A DNA stretch of 64,000 nucleotides from Anastatus disparis (lineage: Eukaryota; Arthropoda; Insecta; Hymenoptera; Eupelmidae): NCBI GenBank assembly GCA_017163975.1, contig JAFFSR010000347.1:1128001-1192000 (forward strand), read 5' to 3'. The notes beneath the pieces were generated by a model. That model was not told where the DNA came from, searched no databases, and saw only the letters and a list, made by a program, of their open reading frames with translations. This document shows, piece by piece, positions 20,852-31,560 of this stretch. Numbering within the stretch: the first letter of the stretch is position 1; the number at the start of each line of letters is the position of its first letter. Position numbers and translations under genes: made by a program.

Positions 20852-21300
20852 GGCTGCTATTGAAAATGCTGTGTAGTTAAAAAATACAACAACTATTGTA
20901 AGTGCTATGTGATAACAAATTTGCGGCTGCTATTTTGAGCGCTATGTGGTTTAAAAAACGCGGCTGTTAATGTAAGCGCTGTGTAATTAAAAATTCATGG
21001 TTGCTATTTTGAGCGCAGTATAGTTACTCATTTGTGGCTGCTATTTTGAGCTCTGTTTAGTTACAAATTCGCGGCTGCTATTTTGAGCGCTGTGTGGTTA
21101 AAAAAACGCGGCTGCTATTGTAAGCGCTGTGCAATTAAGTATTTATGGTTGCTATTTTGAACGCTGTTTAATTAAAGAAACTTGACCGCCAACTGATAAA
21201 ACGCGACTTTTATGGTGAACGTTGTATAATAAAAATAACACGACTGTTATTGTAAGCGCTGGGTAATTAAAGGAACGCGGATATTAATATTAGTGCTAAG
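20848..21300. repeat. 37 bp tandem repeat, about 11 copies
   Basis: Unit about GCGGCTGCTATTTTGAGCGC plus TGTGTGGTTAAAAAAAC. Seven good copies follow each other from about 20930 at 37 bp spacing, with diverged copies on each side. It begins right at the end of the Helitron coding remnant and contains no ORF. Confidence 0.88.
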
Positions 21301-21726
21301 CAAAAAAAGAACTGAAATTATTATTAAAAGTAACTTTTAAATCAGGATCTGTTACAATAAAGAAGACAATCCGAATGAATAAAAAAATACAAGAAAATAT
21401 AATTAAAAATAATCACTATAGAATCGAGCCTTGATGCGCCCTCAATAAAAGCTTTAGTTGACGATTTTTTGAAATGCTTCTAATTAATTACAAATATAAG
21501 TTTAGAATTGAAAATATTTATCTAAAAATTTTTTTTATTCGAATAAACTATAATAATGGCTATTTATTTAGATTGTCTTCTCTCACAAAGCTTCACTGAT
21601 GAGCCCTATAAAAAGATCTGGGAAAAAAGGTAAAATTTGAAATTCATTAAACAATGAAAATATCATGATCATCACCATTATCATCATCAATTCAAACTTC
21701 AGCATCAATGTGTAGACGTACGTGTG
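21301..21726. other. AT-rich spacer, no gene seen
   Basis: Nothing recognised apart from a short ATCATCACCATTATCATCATC run near 21665-21690. A Helitron 3' end (CTRR with a hairpin) was looked for and not convincingly found. Confidence 0.45.
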
Positions 21727-23335
21727 TATGAACAGAAGCGAAGAAACAGAGTCAAAGGGCGGTACCGCAGTCACGGAACGATTTCATAAAAAGGTAGACA
21801 GAGAGACAGACACGCAGACAAAAAGGCAGAGACAGAAAAATGAGACACAGAACAGAGGAATGAAGACGAACAAACGGAGACAGAGAGATGGAAAGGAGGA
21901 GACGGAGAGACGAAAACGGAAGAAAGGAGATGGAGAGACGTAGACGGAGGGATGGAGAGACAAAGACGGAGAAACGGAAACGAAAAGGCAAAGATGAAAA
22001 AACGAAGACAAAGAGACAAAGACGAAAAAACGGAGACGAAGAGATGGAGACTGAAAGACGGAGACAGAGAAACGGTGACACACGGAGAGGGAGAAACGGA
22101 GACAGAGAGATGAAGATGGAGAGACGGACACGGAGAGACAAAGAGACAAAGACGGAAACAAAAAGGCAAAGTTGAAAAAACGGAGACAAAGAGACAAAGA
22201 CGGAAGAACAGAGACAAAGAGACGAAGACAGAAAAACGGAGACAGAAAGACGGAGACAGAGAGACGGAGACAGACAAGTAAAGACATACGGAAAAGGAGA
22301 AACGGAGACAGACGAAAATGGAGAGATGAAGACGGAGAGGGAGACGTAGAGACGGGGAGACGGAGATAAAGAGACGAAGACGAAGAGAGAGACGGAAAGG
22401 AAGACAGAGTGATGGATACGGAGAAACGAAGACATTGAGACGGAGACATAGAGACGGAGACGGAGAGACAAAGACGGAGGGACAGAGAGACAAAGACGGA
22501 AACGAAAAGGTAAAGATGAAAAAACGAAGACAAAGAGACAAAGACAGAAAAATGAAGACGAAGAGACGGAGATGGAGAGGGAGACGGAGAATCGGAGACA
22601 GAAAGACGGAGACAGAGAGACGGAGACAGAGAGACGTAGACGGAGTGACGGAGATAGCAATATTGATACGGAGTGACCAAGACATTGAGACGGAGACATA
22701 GAGACGGAAAGACAAAGGTGAAGAGACAAAGACGGAGAGATGGAGACGGAGAGACAAAAACAGAGAGACCAAGAGATGGAGACGGAGAGACAAAGACAGA
22801 GAGACGGAGATGTAGAAACGGAAACAAAAAGGCAAAGATGAAAAAACGGAGACAAAGAGACAAAGACGGAAGAACGGTGACGAAGAGACTGAGACAGAAA
22901 GACGACAGAAAAACGGAGACAGAAATAAGGAGACAGAGAGACAGAGACAGAGATACGAAGACACACGGAGACGGAGAAACGGAGACAGAGATACGAAGAC
23001 GCACGGAGACGGAAAAACGGAAACAAAGATAGAGAGACAAAGACGAAGAGACGAAGAGGGAGACAAAGTGACAAAGACATAGAGACGGAGACAGAAAGAC
23101 GGAGACAGAGAAACAGAAACGAAGACGGGGAGACGGAGATGGCGACAGAGAGATGGAGACGGCGACGGAAAGACGGAGACAGAGAAACGGAGATAGAGAT
23201 ACAGTGACAAAGAGACGGAGACGAAGTGACGAAGACGGAGAGACGGAGTGATGGAAACGAAGAGACAGTGACGGAGCAACGGAGACAGGGATACGGAGAC
23301 AGAGATGGAGAGACGAAGACGGAGACGGAGACGGA
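21727..23335. repeat. Purine-rich GAGACR minisatellite, 1.6 kb
   Basis: Degenerate hexamer-like units (GGAGAC, AGAGAC, AAAGAC, GAGACG) with almost no T on the plus strand. Stop codons are therefore nearly impossible in several frames, which explains the Ser/Leu-rich minus-strand ORFs of over 400 codons and the Arg/Glu/Lys-rich plus-strand ORFs. Higher-order repeats of about 250 bp are suggested by recurring GGAAACRAAAAGGCAAAGATG blocks near 21976, 22154, 22500 and 22820. Confidence 0.92.
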
Positions 23336-23455
23336 TATTGTATATGTGTGTGTTTGTATATGAGTATGTGTTTGAATATGTGTGCATGTGTTCATATGTA
23401 TGTGTGTATGTATATGTTATTGCTGCACGTGTGTATGTTTATGTATGTATGTGAC
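23336..23455. repeat. TG/TATG-rich microsatellite
   Basis: Mixed TGTGTA, TATGTG and TGTATG repeats directly after the purine-rich array. The short Cys/Met-rich ORF is not a gene. Confidence 0.85.
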
Positions 23456-23518
23456 AATAATGCAAAAGATATTCACGTAAAAAAAAAAGTCTTAATTCTT
23501 CACTTTAATATAATAGTA

Positions 23519-24950
23519 GTAATATATACCAATGTCTGTGACATGTTTATTTTAATTATTTGTTTAAATAGCTCCTAAGTTTTATACATGGTTATATTCA
23601 ATTATTGCTGTCACATCATTGGATAAATTCAAATTAAAATGAAAATCAATTTTTATAAAATGAGAATATTATTTACCAATGTGAATATAATAAGCTACTC
23701 TAAAAAAATACAGCAAGAATTAGAATCAATCGTTTTCTAAAATCTTAAGAATGTAGATCAATAGGTACTTTAATTTCAACATGACTCGAGAAATAAAATT
23801 CAAGTCAGTGTCTATTATCTGCTAAGTCTATAAAAGAATATGATCATTTACCTGTTATTCACATTTATATTATTCATCTGTACTGTTACAAATAGAATGC
23901 TTACTCACCTTGAATCACACTATTCATAACTTGTAATAGAAAAAAAAGTTATTACAAAGTATCAACCATTATTTCAAACAAATTTGTCAGGATATACATT
24001 CATACATGTTTTAAAGTATCCGGTTGAAAAAATTCATATGAATTTTAATATGTATTTTTAATATGAATTTTTTATATGAATTTTTTATATATTTAATATG
24101 CATTTTTGATTCAATTTCATACATTCAAAAATTCATATGAAAAATTTACATAAAAAATTCGAATCAAAAATTCTTATAAAAAATATATATGAAAAATACA
24201 TATAAAAATTTTATATAAAAAGTTCATATGAAAAATTTAAATGAAGAATAATCATGGTGATCATCTCATTATTTTTATGTGGGAGAAGTATGAAAAAACT
24301 TCAAAATCCAACCTCCAATTTTTTTATATGATATTTTGAATGTATAAAAATGAAACAAAAATGCATATTGAATATATAAAAAATTCATATAAAAAAATTA
24401 GATTAAAAATTCATATTAAAATTCATATGAATTTTTTCAACCGGGTACTTTAAAACATGTATGAATGTATATCCTGACAAATTTGTTTGAAATAATAGTT
24501 GATACTTTGTAATAACTTTTTTTTTCATTACAAGTTATGAATAGTGTGATTCAGGGTGAGTAAGCATTCTATTTATAACAGTACAGATGAATAATATAAA
24601 TGTGAATAACAGATAAATAATCACATTCTTTTATAGATTTAGCGGATGATAGACACTGACTTTAATTTTATTTCTCGAGTCTTGTTGAAATTGAAGTACC
24701 TATTGATCTACATTCTTAAGTTAGATTTTCAGAAAATTATTGATTCTAATTCTTGCTGTATTTTTTTAGAGTAGCTTATTATATTCACATTAATAAATAA
24801 TATTCGCATTGTATGAAAATTGATTATCATTTTAATTTTAATTTATTCAATGATGTGACAGCAATAATTAAATATAACCATGTATAGAACTTAGGAACCA
24901 TTTGAACAAATAATTAAAATCAGCATGTCACAGACATTGGTATATATTAA
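23519..24950. mobile_element. Foldback element with ~610 bp inverted arms
   Basis: Left arm about 23519-24130, right arm about 24330-24950. Outer ends are ATATATACCAATGTCTGTGA and its complement at about 24929. Paired landmarks include GATATACATTCATACATG, AGAATGCTTACTCACC, and CTCGAGAAATAAAAT. The ~200 bp centre is AT-rich with many TCATATGAA motifs. There is no coding capacity. A second, eroded copy is at 1-665. No clean target duplication was recognised. Confidence 0.88.
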
Positions 24951-26181
24951 TATTAAATTAATTCATTCTTATTGTCAGTGATATAAGATTAAACTCATGT
25001 CAGTTTTGGATGTATTGATATACCATATTTTTTGAGGTTGTACAAGTCGAAATCCCCATGAAATAATTTTATCACTTCTACGTTCATCCATAACAATCTT
25101 CAAAATTATTTTTACTTTAATTAGAATAAATGTATACTAAAAATATGGAAATGCACTTTCTTAAACAATTATAAGATTATTTTAACTTATCATTGATACG
25201 ATGATTTCATAAATAAACATATAAAATCAATTTATTTATTTTCAACTTTTATCCCACTTCACAGTAACACAGATTTGATAATTCTGAAATTGAGTGATCA
25301 ATTCTATAAAAAAAGTGAATACTAATTTTAATACAACTTGTGTAGTATCATTTTGCAAATTATTTTGAAATAATTTCAAGTTCAAAACTTAAGAAATTCA
25401 TCTAAAAAACACATTCTTCATTATTTTTAATTACATTTTTATTTTTTCCAAGGGATCGCTAAGGATGTCCACTCTGAAATTTTTAGGCCATATTTATACA
25501 TATATTACCTGCTTCGATGAGTTTTTTGGACATGGGATCATGGTTCGAAACCTTGAAAAGTGGTATTTCAATGTTTTAAATGACTTTAGCTCAGCGGATG
25601 GATATATTAGCGCTTATGAATTACTTTTTTCTCAAAATTTAGAATATTTTCTGCGTACTTTACGCCGCTGTAACTTAAGTAACTGCGTAATTTAAGCCTA
25701 AGATTAATTAAATATGTCAAAAATATGGTTTTAGCCTAACTTTGAAGCTCTGTAGCTCTGAAAATATGTTCTAAAGAGATCTATAAAAATTCTGAGTGGT
25801 CCATAATATAGAAAAGAACTATTTTTAGCGAGAAAAAATTTTTCGTCCTTCGATTTGGCAGAGAATGGGCGATATATATATATATATATAAATGAAATAG
25901 ACATGCATTTTCTATTTGTGTTTTTTTTTCTAACCACACTAATATTTAGGCCTTAGTTTTTTTTTATTTACATAATTAAGTATTACTAGCTTAAAATTCA
26001 AGATTTACGAGCTGAAATTTTTAGTTTGAATTAACCAACTCACCGTCCCATAAGAAGTTATTACTTCAAAAATACAGCTAAATAAATATTAAAGGAAAAT
26101 AAAATCTTAACGTTCTATTTAATGCACTATGGGGAATACCTTGATAATTATCTTAAAGTTACTTATAGAGAATTTTCTTTA
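24951..26181. other. AT-rich sequence, no gene recognised
   Basis: Contains a 76-codon ORF (25465-25695) with no family resemblance I know and a short (TA)n tract near 25874-25893. The ORF's base composition is mixed and it has no neighbours that would support function, so it is not called a gene. Confidence 0.4.
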
Positions 26182-26185
26182 TTAA

Positions 26186-26480
26186 GAGCAGGCCAGATTC
26201 GCTGTCCTTGTCCAATTGAGATTTTTGTTATTTACTCAAGTATTAATCGGTGTATCTGCAAATTGAAGGTTAAGCGCAATAGATATCATTATTACAAATA
26301 TTTATGCACAAAAAAAAATCAACCGCTTTGTTTTTGAGAAAAGTAAGGAACGCAAAAATATTATAAACATAAACTTTTACTTCGGCGTTCCTTACTTTTC
26401 TCAAAAATAAAGCGGTAGAATTTTTTTTCTTGTGCATAGATGTTCATAATAATAATAATATCTATTGCGTTCATAATAAT
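26186..26480. mobile_element. Truncated TTAA MITE, GAGCAGGCC family
   Basis: TTAA at 26182-26185, then GAGCAGGCCAGATTCGCTGT. The arms pair through AAGTAAGGAACGC...GCGTTCCTTACTTTTCTCA and CTTGTGCATA. The right terminus is lost. It is a relative of the copy at 57412-57773. Confidence 0.85.
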
Positions 26481-26939
26481 ATTTCCTATTCTATTAAAAA
26501 TTTTTTCCTTTTTCAAAATTCTGTACAATTACAATGAAGTTTTATTTTTGAGAAAAAAAAGTAAAGAAACAAGTATAGGGTAGATAATGCATATATCTCT
26601 ATAAGTTTGTTTTGCAAACCAAAAATAAAAAAATTGAGAAAAAAGACTAAGCAACAAATAGATCACTGGATCAGAATTAAATTTACCTAACAATTTAAAT
26701 TAAAACACTTTTCTTTTTTATTTGTTGGGAATGCAGTTGAGAACTACGGAAATTTTGTTTATTAATAATATTATTGTAATTCGTCATCTAAAATTCTTAT
26801 GTTAGTAATATGGTTATGATCCTAGATTCCAAATAGATTTGATAAAAATTTCTGAATGTATCCTATTTTAAACAGTGATTAAAGGGCCTTTATGCCAGAA
26901 CCATAATATATTTACTTGTTTTAAGGTATATATTTAGTG
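26481..26939. other. AT-rich sequence, no gene seen
   Basis: Plain AT-rich DNA leading up to the 9 bp target duplication of the large foldback element. No coding signal or repeat recognised. Confidence 0.45.
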
Positions 26940-26948
26940 CACTGATAT
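26940..26948. repeat. 9 bp target site duplication, left copy
   Basis: CACTGATAT, identical to 43957-43965, directly abuts the ACGTCTATTACG terminus of the large element. Confidence 0.93.
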
Positions 26949-27900
26949 ACGTCTATTACGCTGGCACAGCCACTAGACAACGCCACTACCTAACCAATGC
27001 CATATTTTGTTGCTAATTTGTTACGCGAAAATCAATTTTGTTGCTCTAGCCATTCCCAAGAAACACGGGCCGTGCTAGCGTAAGTCTTACGCTAGCAAGG
27101 CCACTGCTGTAACTCTTATTCTAATTAAGATATTTTAACTATTCGAACGGCATAATTTGTTGCTAATTTGTTGCTAAATCATGATATTTTCCAAAATTCG
27201 AAAACAATAGTATTAGACCCTAATACCGACATCAGGCCCAGTTGAATTTCAAGAAATCAGTTATTTTTCAGGGTATGACTAAAACTAAAAAGTAATAATT
27301 TGTTGCTAATTTGTTGCTGATGATTCAACCTTGAAACAATTTTTTTGCTCCAGCTGTTCCCGAGAAACACGGGCCGTGCTAGCGTAAGTCTTACGCTAGC
27401 AAGGCCACTGCTGTAACTCTGGTTCTAATTGAGATATTTTAAAGATTCAAACGGCATAATTTGTTGCTAATTTGTTGCTGAAAGATGATGTTTTCCAAAA
27501 TTCGAAAACAATGGTATTTGACCCTAATACCGACATCAGGCCCAGTTGAATTTTAAGAATTCAGTTATTTTTCAGAGTATGACTAAAACTGATGAGTGAT
27601 AATTTGTTGCTAATTTGTTGCTGATAATTCCACCTTGAAACAATTTCTTTGCTCCGGCCGTTCCTGAGAAACACAGATCGTGCTAGTGTAAGTCTTACGC
27701 TAGCAAGGACACTGCTGTAACTTTTGTTCTAATTAAGATATTTTAACTTTTCGAACGGCATAATTTGTTGCTAATTTGTTGCTGAAAGATATTTTCTAAA
27801 ATTCGAATACAATAGTATTTGATCCTAATACCGACATCAGGCCCAGTTGAATTTCAAGAAATCAGGTATTTTTCAGGGTATGACTAAAACTAATTAGTAA
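26949..27900 (+). repeat. Left arm array of the giant foldback element
   Basis: About three units of 304 bp, marked by the palindrome GCTAGCGTAAG-T-CTTACGCTAGC near 27074, 27378 and 27682 (one base changed in the last). Each unit carries TTTGTTGCTAATTTGTTGCT and CCTAATACCGACATCAGGCC. Orientation is opposite to the right arm. Confidence 0.9.
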
Positions 27901-27930
27901 TTTCAATTAATTACTAATTAGTATTTCTGC

Positions 27931-28571
27931 TGCCCAGCATTTGCTGCATGATATAATATATCTCGGCAGCAACGAAATGAGAGTATAAAAATGACATATT
28001 ACGTTAATAAAGCTTTTCAAATCTAACTTTTCATAAATTTTGGATTTCAAAAGTTTTTAGATACGTTCTTCTATATTTAAAAGTCGAAAGATATAAATAA
28101 CATATAAACGAATTTTTAGATGCATAGCATTCATTGCATTATAATGTGTTTGACAGGTTATGACTATATTAAGGTTATGACTAAAGTTCTATTGTAAAAA
28201 CCAAAAGAAACATAGTCAAATAAAATTTTTTTTGTCCAAACCTTGGGCGAAATTTATATATAGATTTGTTTTAATTGTAACTATAGATTTTTACATTTTT
28301 ATTATGTATTCTATTAGTACAAAATAATTATATTATATATATTTGATTCGAATTCATAATTGTAATTTAAATAGTAATGGATTTAAGTAAGAATTGCTGA
28401 GTTTATAATACGAGCTTACATCTCCACCAATGGTTATGGTTAGGTCAAGTTCTGTTTCTTCGCAACGTTTTTTTCGCGAGAGATTTTTTCTCTTGAAGCG
28501 TGGGAGGTGCGAACAGGAGGCGTATGAGTTGTTTTAGCTATATAAATATATGAATATATATATGAATATAA

Positions 28572-28634
<63 letters not shown>

Positions 28635-29404
28635 GTATCAGGTATTCGGCGTTGTATGTGCAAAGCTAGTTAAATGGGTATTGAGGTTACATACATTTTA
28701 ATTCGTAGCACAACTATATTCAGTTTGCTATACTTCACATTAAAAAATATAGATGATTCGATACCTCATATGGTGACGTATGGAGTCATCTATACGTCAC
28801 ACTACAAGGTAGTAATTAGCTCTGAAGCGATCGTCGAAGTCGTAAAATTGGTTAGTTTAATCGGCGTGTTTTGTTTTTTCTTTTCACATTTTGTCCTTTA
28901 AAAAATTGATTAATCATACAAAAAAATTAGTGCAAATAACAACAAAATTATTATTATAGTGAAAGTGAGACAGTGAAAAAAACATTAATTATAAAATGTG
29001 CGTGATATGCGTGGTCAGCTTGTCAAATTTGTGACACATCAATGACGGTTCCGCAGACGATCCGCGTCTACACTGTTACCATACGTTTATTCAAATTAAA
29101 ATCAAAAGAAAGAAGGATAGCGAATTTGCACATTTATAATTTGATAGTCCCTCATACCTGCTACAACGACATAGAATCATCTACGCCATTTGGGAGTAAG
29201 AAGGATTAATACGGGGCGAATTTGTTACTCGAACCGCAGTCAATCTCGGGCGCGCTTTGCTAGACCCTCTTTTTTCTAACTCTAACTCTTTCTCTCTCTC
29301 TTTCTCTTATAAATAAAAGAACTAGTGCATCTGCTATTCATTCCTGCCGCTGCCAGCCAGTAGTACCCCTCTCGCTCGTGCAGCAAATACTGGGCGGCAG
29401 AAAT
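27931..29404. mobile_element. Inner insertion with short terminal inverted repeats
   Basis: ATTTCTGCTGCCCAGCATTT at the left and AAATACTGGGCGGCAGAAAT at the right are inverted repeats of about 26 bp with few mismatches. The ~1.47 kb between them is unlike the arms. It includes a (TA)n tract (28576-28631), a CT-rich stretch (29281-29309) and an ORF at 28674 with no known motif. No transposase was recognised and no clear target duplication was found. It may be the element's original loop or a nested transposon. Confidence 0.6.
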
Positions 29405-29489
29405 AAACTAAACTTGATTCAAATACTATTGTTATCGAATTTCGGAAAATGTTATCTTTCATCAACAAATTATGCCGTTCGAATCGTTA
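29405..29489 (-). repeat. Isolated fragment of an arm unit
   Basis: CAAATACTATTGTT, GGAAAATGTTATCTTTCATC and TTATGCCGTTCGAATCGTTA match the right-arm unit and are cut at both sides by the inner insertions. Confidence 0.85.
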
Positions 29490-30532
29490 ATAGTACATTA
29501 CGATACACGTGCTCTAAGTGGTCCTTTTTAACACGGCGCGCAGTTAGCACCCGAGCGCAGCGAGGGTGCTAAGCACGTCATGTGAGAGGACCACTTCGAG
29601 CATACAAATCGTATATTATTTTATAGCGCGTGTGAGATAAATCCACCACACGTAATCTATACTATAGAAAATAAATTTCAACGAAATCTATACGCTCCAC
29701 AAATGATAATTCGTAAATAAAAACGAACGCTATATATCAACAAAACTATGCACTCTACGAACGATAATTCGAAAAAAATGAAAATTATATACATTATCAA
29801 AACTAAACCCTTCACAAACAAATAAGAAAAGTAAAAACGATTTCAAAAGCATTTTTAGAGTGTGAAATTATATTGATAATTATTAATATCACTGATAGTT
29901 ATTAATAATTAAATACAATATGCTAACAAAATCTTGCCGATTATTCAGATTCATGTATACATAAGTCAGACAAAGCGAAACATCTAGTTTATTTTTCATA
30001 TATGCATCTCTCTCTTTCTCATCGTTAGGCTGTATACACTGTACACGCATGCGCGCTCACAGAGGTTTTATATATTTCGACAACTCACGGCACAATAAGA
30101 ATTTATAAACTATAGTTTTCGTTTTCTTCATGCTTTTAATTCTTTATTAAGGTATTTATATTTTTTGGTTAATTGTCTACGTGTTATTATAGGTGAAAAG
30201 ATATTTCTACGTATTAATAAACGTACAAAAAGTGATTGTGACGCGTGATTTCGATATGATTACTTTTTCGAACAGTATAATAAAGTGTGAAATATATTAC
30301 AGTAGTACTTTTTTACACAGTTCGAAAAAGTTGTACTTAGCTCCCGCTAAATGGTGTAGAAAACGCGGATTTAGCTCACGCAGTGCTATAATCGTACATT
30401 ATTAACCTGGGGTGGAAAGGCTGGATCTACGTAACGAGTTTCGTAAAACAGCCTTTACACCAGAGGTTAATAATGATTTTTTTCGCATGAGAGCCGAAAA
30501 TGAGAAAAGAAGTTGCGATTTTGAGGTTAGAA
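29490..30532. mobile_element. About 1.04 kb insertion inside an arm unit
   Basis: The arm unit stops after ...TCGAATCGTTAA and resumes at AAAATATCTTAATTAGAACC near 30536. The intervening sequence is unrelated. It includes a hairpin around GTTAGCACCC...GGGTGCTAAG (29545-29575) and a small palindrome around ACCTGGGGTGGAAAGG...CCTTTACACCAGAGGT (30403-30463). No ORF resembles a known protein. Ends and duplication are not resolved. Confidence 0.5.
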
Positions 30533-31560
30533 TGCGAAAAAATATCTTAATTAGAACCAGAGTTACAGCAGTGGCCTTGCTAGCGTAAGACTTACGCTAG
30601 CACGGCCCGTGTTTCTCAGCTGGAGCAAAAAAACTGCTTCAAGGTGAAATCATCAGCAACAAATTAGCAACAAATTATTACTCATCAGTTTTAGTCATAC
30701 TCTGAAAAATAACTGATTTCTTAAAATTCAACTGGGCCTGATGTCGGTATTAGGGTCAAATACTATTGTTTTCGAATTTTGGAAAATATCATCTTTCAGC
30801 AACAAATTAGCAACAAATTATGCCATTCGAATCATTAAAATATCTTAATTAGAACCAGAGTTACAGCAGTAGCCTTGCTAGCGTAAGACTTACGCTAGCA
30901 GGGCCCGTGTTTCTCGGGAACAGCTAGAGCAAAAAAAATGTTTCAAGGTGGAATTATCAGCAACAAATTATTACTCATCAGTTTTAGTCATACTCTGAAA
31001 AATAACTGATTTCTTAAAATTCATCTGGGCCTAAAGTCGGTATTAGGGTCAAATACTATTGTTTTCGAATTTTGGAAAACATCATCTTTCAGCAACAAAT
31101 AAGCAACAAATTATTACTTTTTAATTTTAGTAATACCCTGAAAAATAACTGATTTCTTGAAATTCAACTGGGCCTAATGTCGGTATTAGGGTCAAATACT
31201 ATTGTTTTCGAATTTTGGAAAACATCATCTTTCAGCAACAAATTAGCAACAAATTATGCCGTTCGAATAGTTGAAATATCTTAATTAGAACAAGAGTTAC
31301 AGCAGTAGCCTTGTTAGCGTAAGACTTACGCTAGCAGGGCCCGTGTTTCTCGGGAACGGCTGGAGCAAAGAAATTGTTTCAAGGTGGAATTATCAGCAAC
31401 AAATTAGAAACAAATTATTACTCATAAGTTTTAGTCATACTCTGGAAAATAACTGATTTCTTAAAATTTAACTATGCCTGATGTCGGTATTAGGGTCAAA
31501 TACTATTGTTTTCAAATTTTGGAAAACGACATCTTTCAGCAACAAATCAGCAACAAATTA

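Noticed and set aside
21752..23395. Minus-strand ORFs of 418-547 codons rich in Ser, Leu, Val and Phe
   Set aside because: They lie wholly within the purine-rich GAGACR repeat, where stop codons can hardly occur. Three overlapping frames are open at once and no domain is visible.
25465..25695. 76-codon plus-strand ORF
   Set aside because: No motif, no neighbouring exon signals I could defend, and short for AT-rich DNA scanning.
28674..28901. 75-codon ORF in the loop of the giant element as a transposase
   Set aside because: Short, hydrophobic C-terminus, no catalytic motif or zinc finger.
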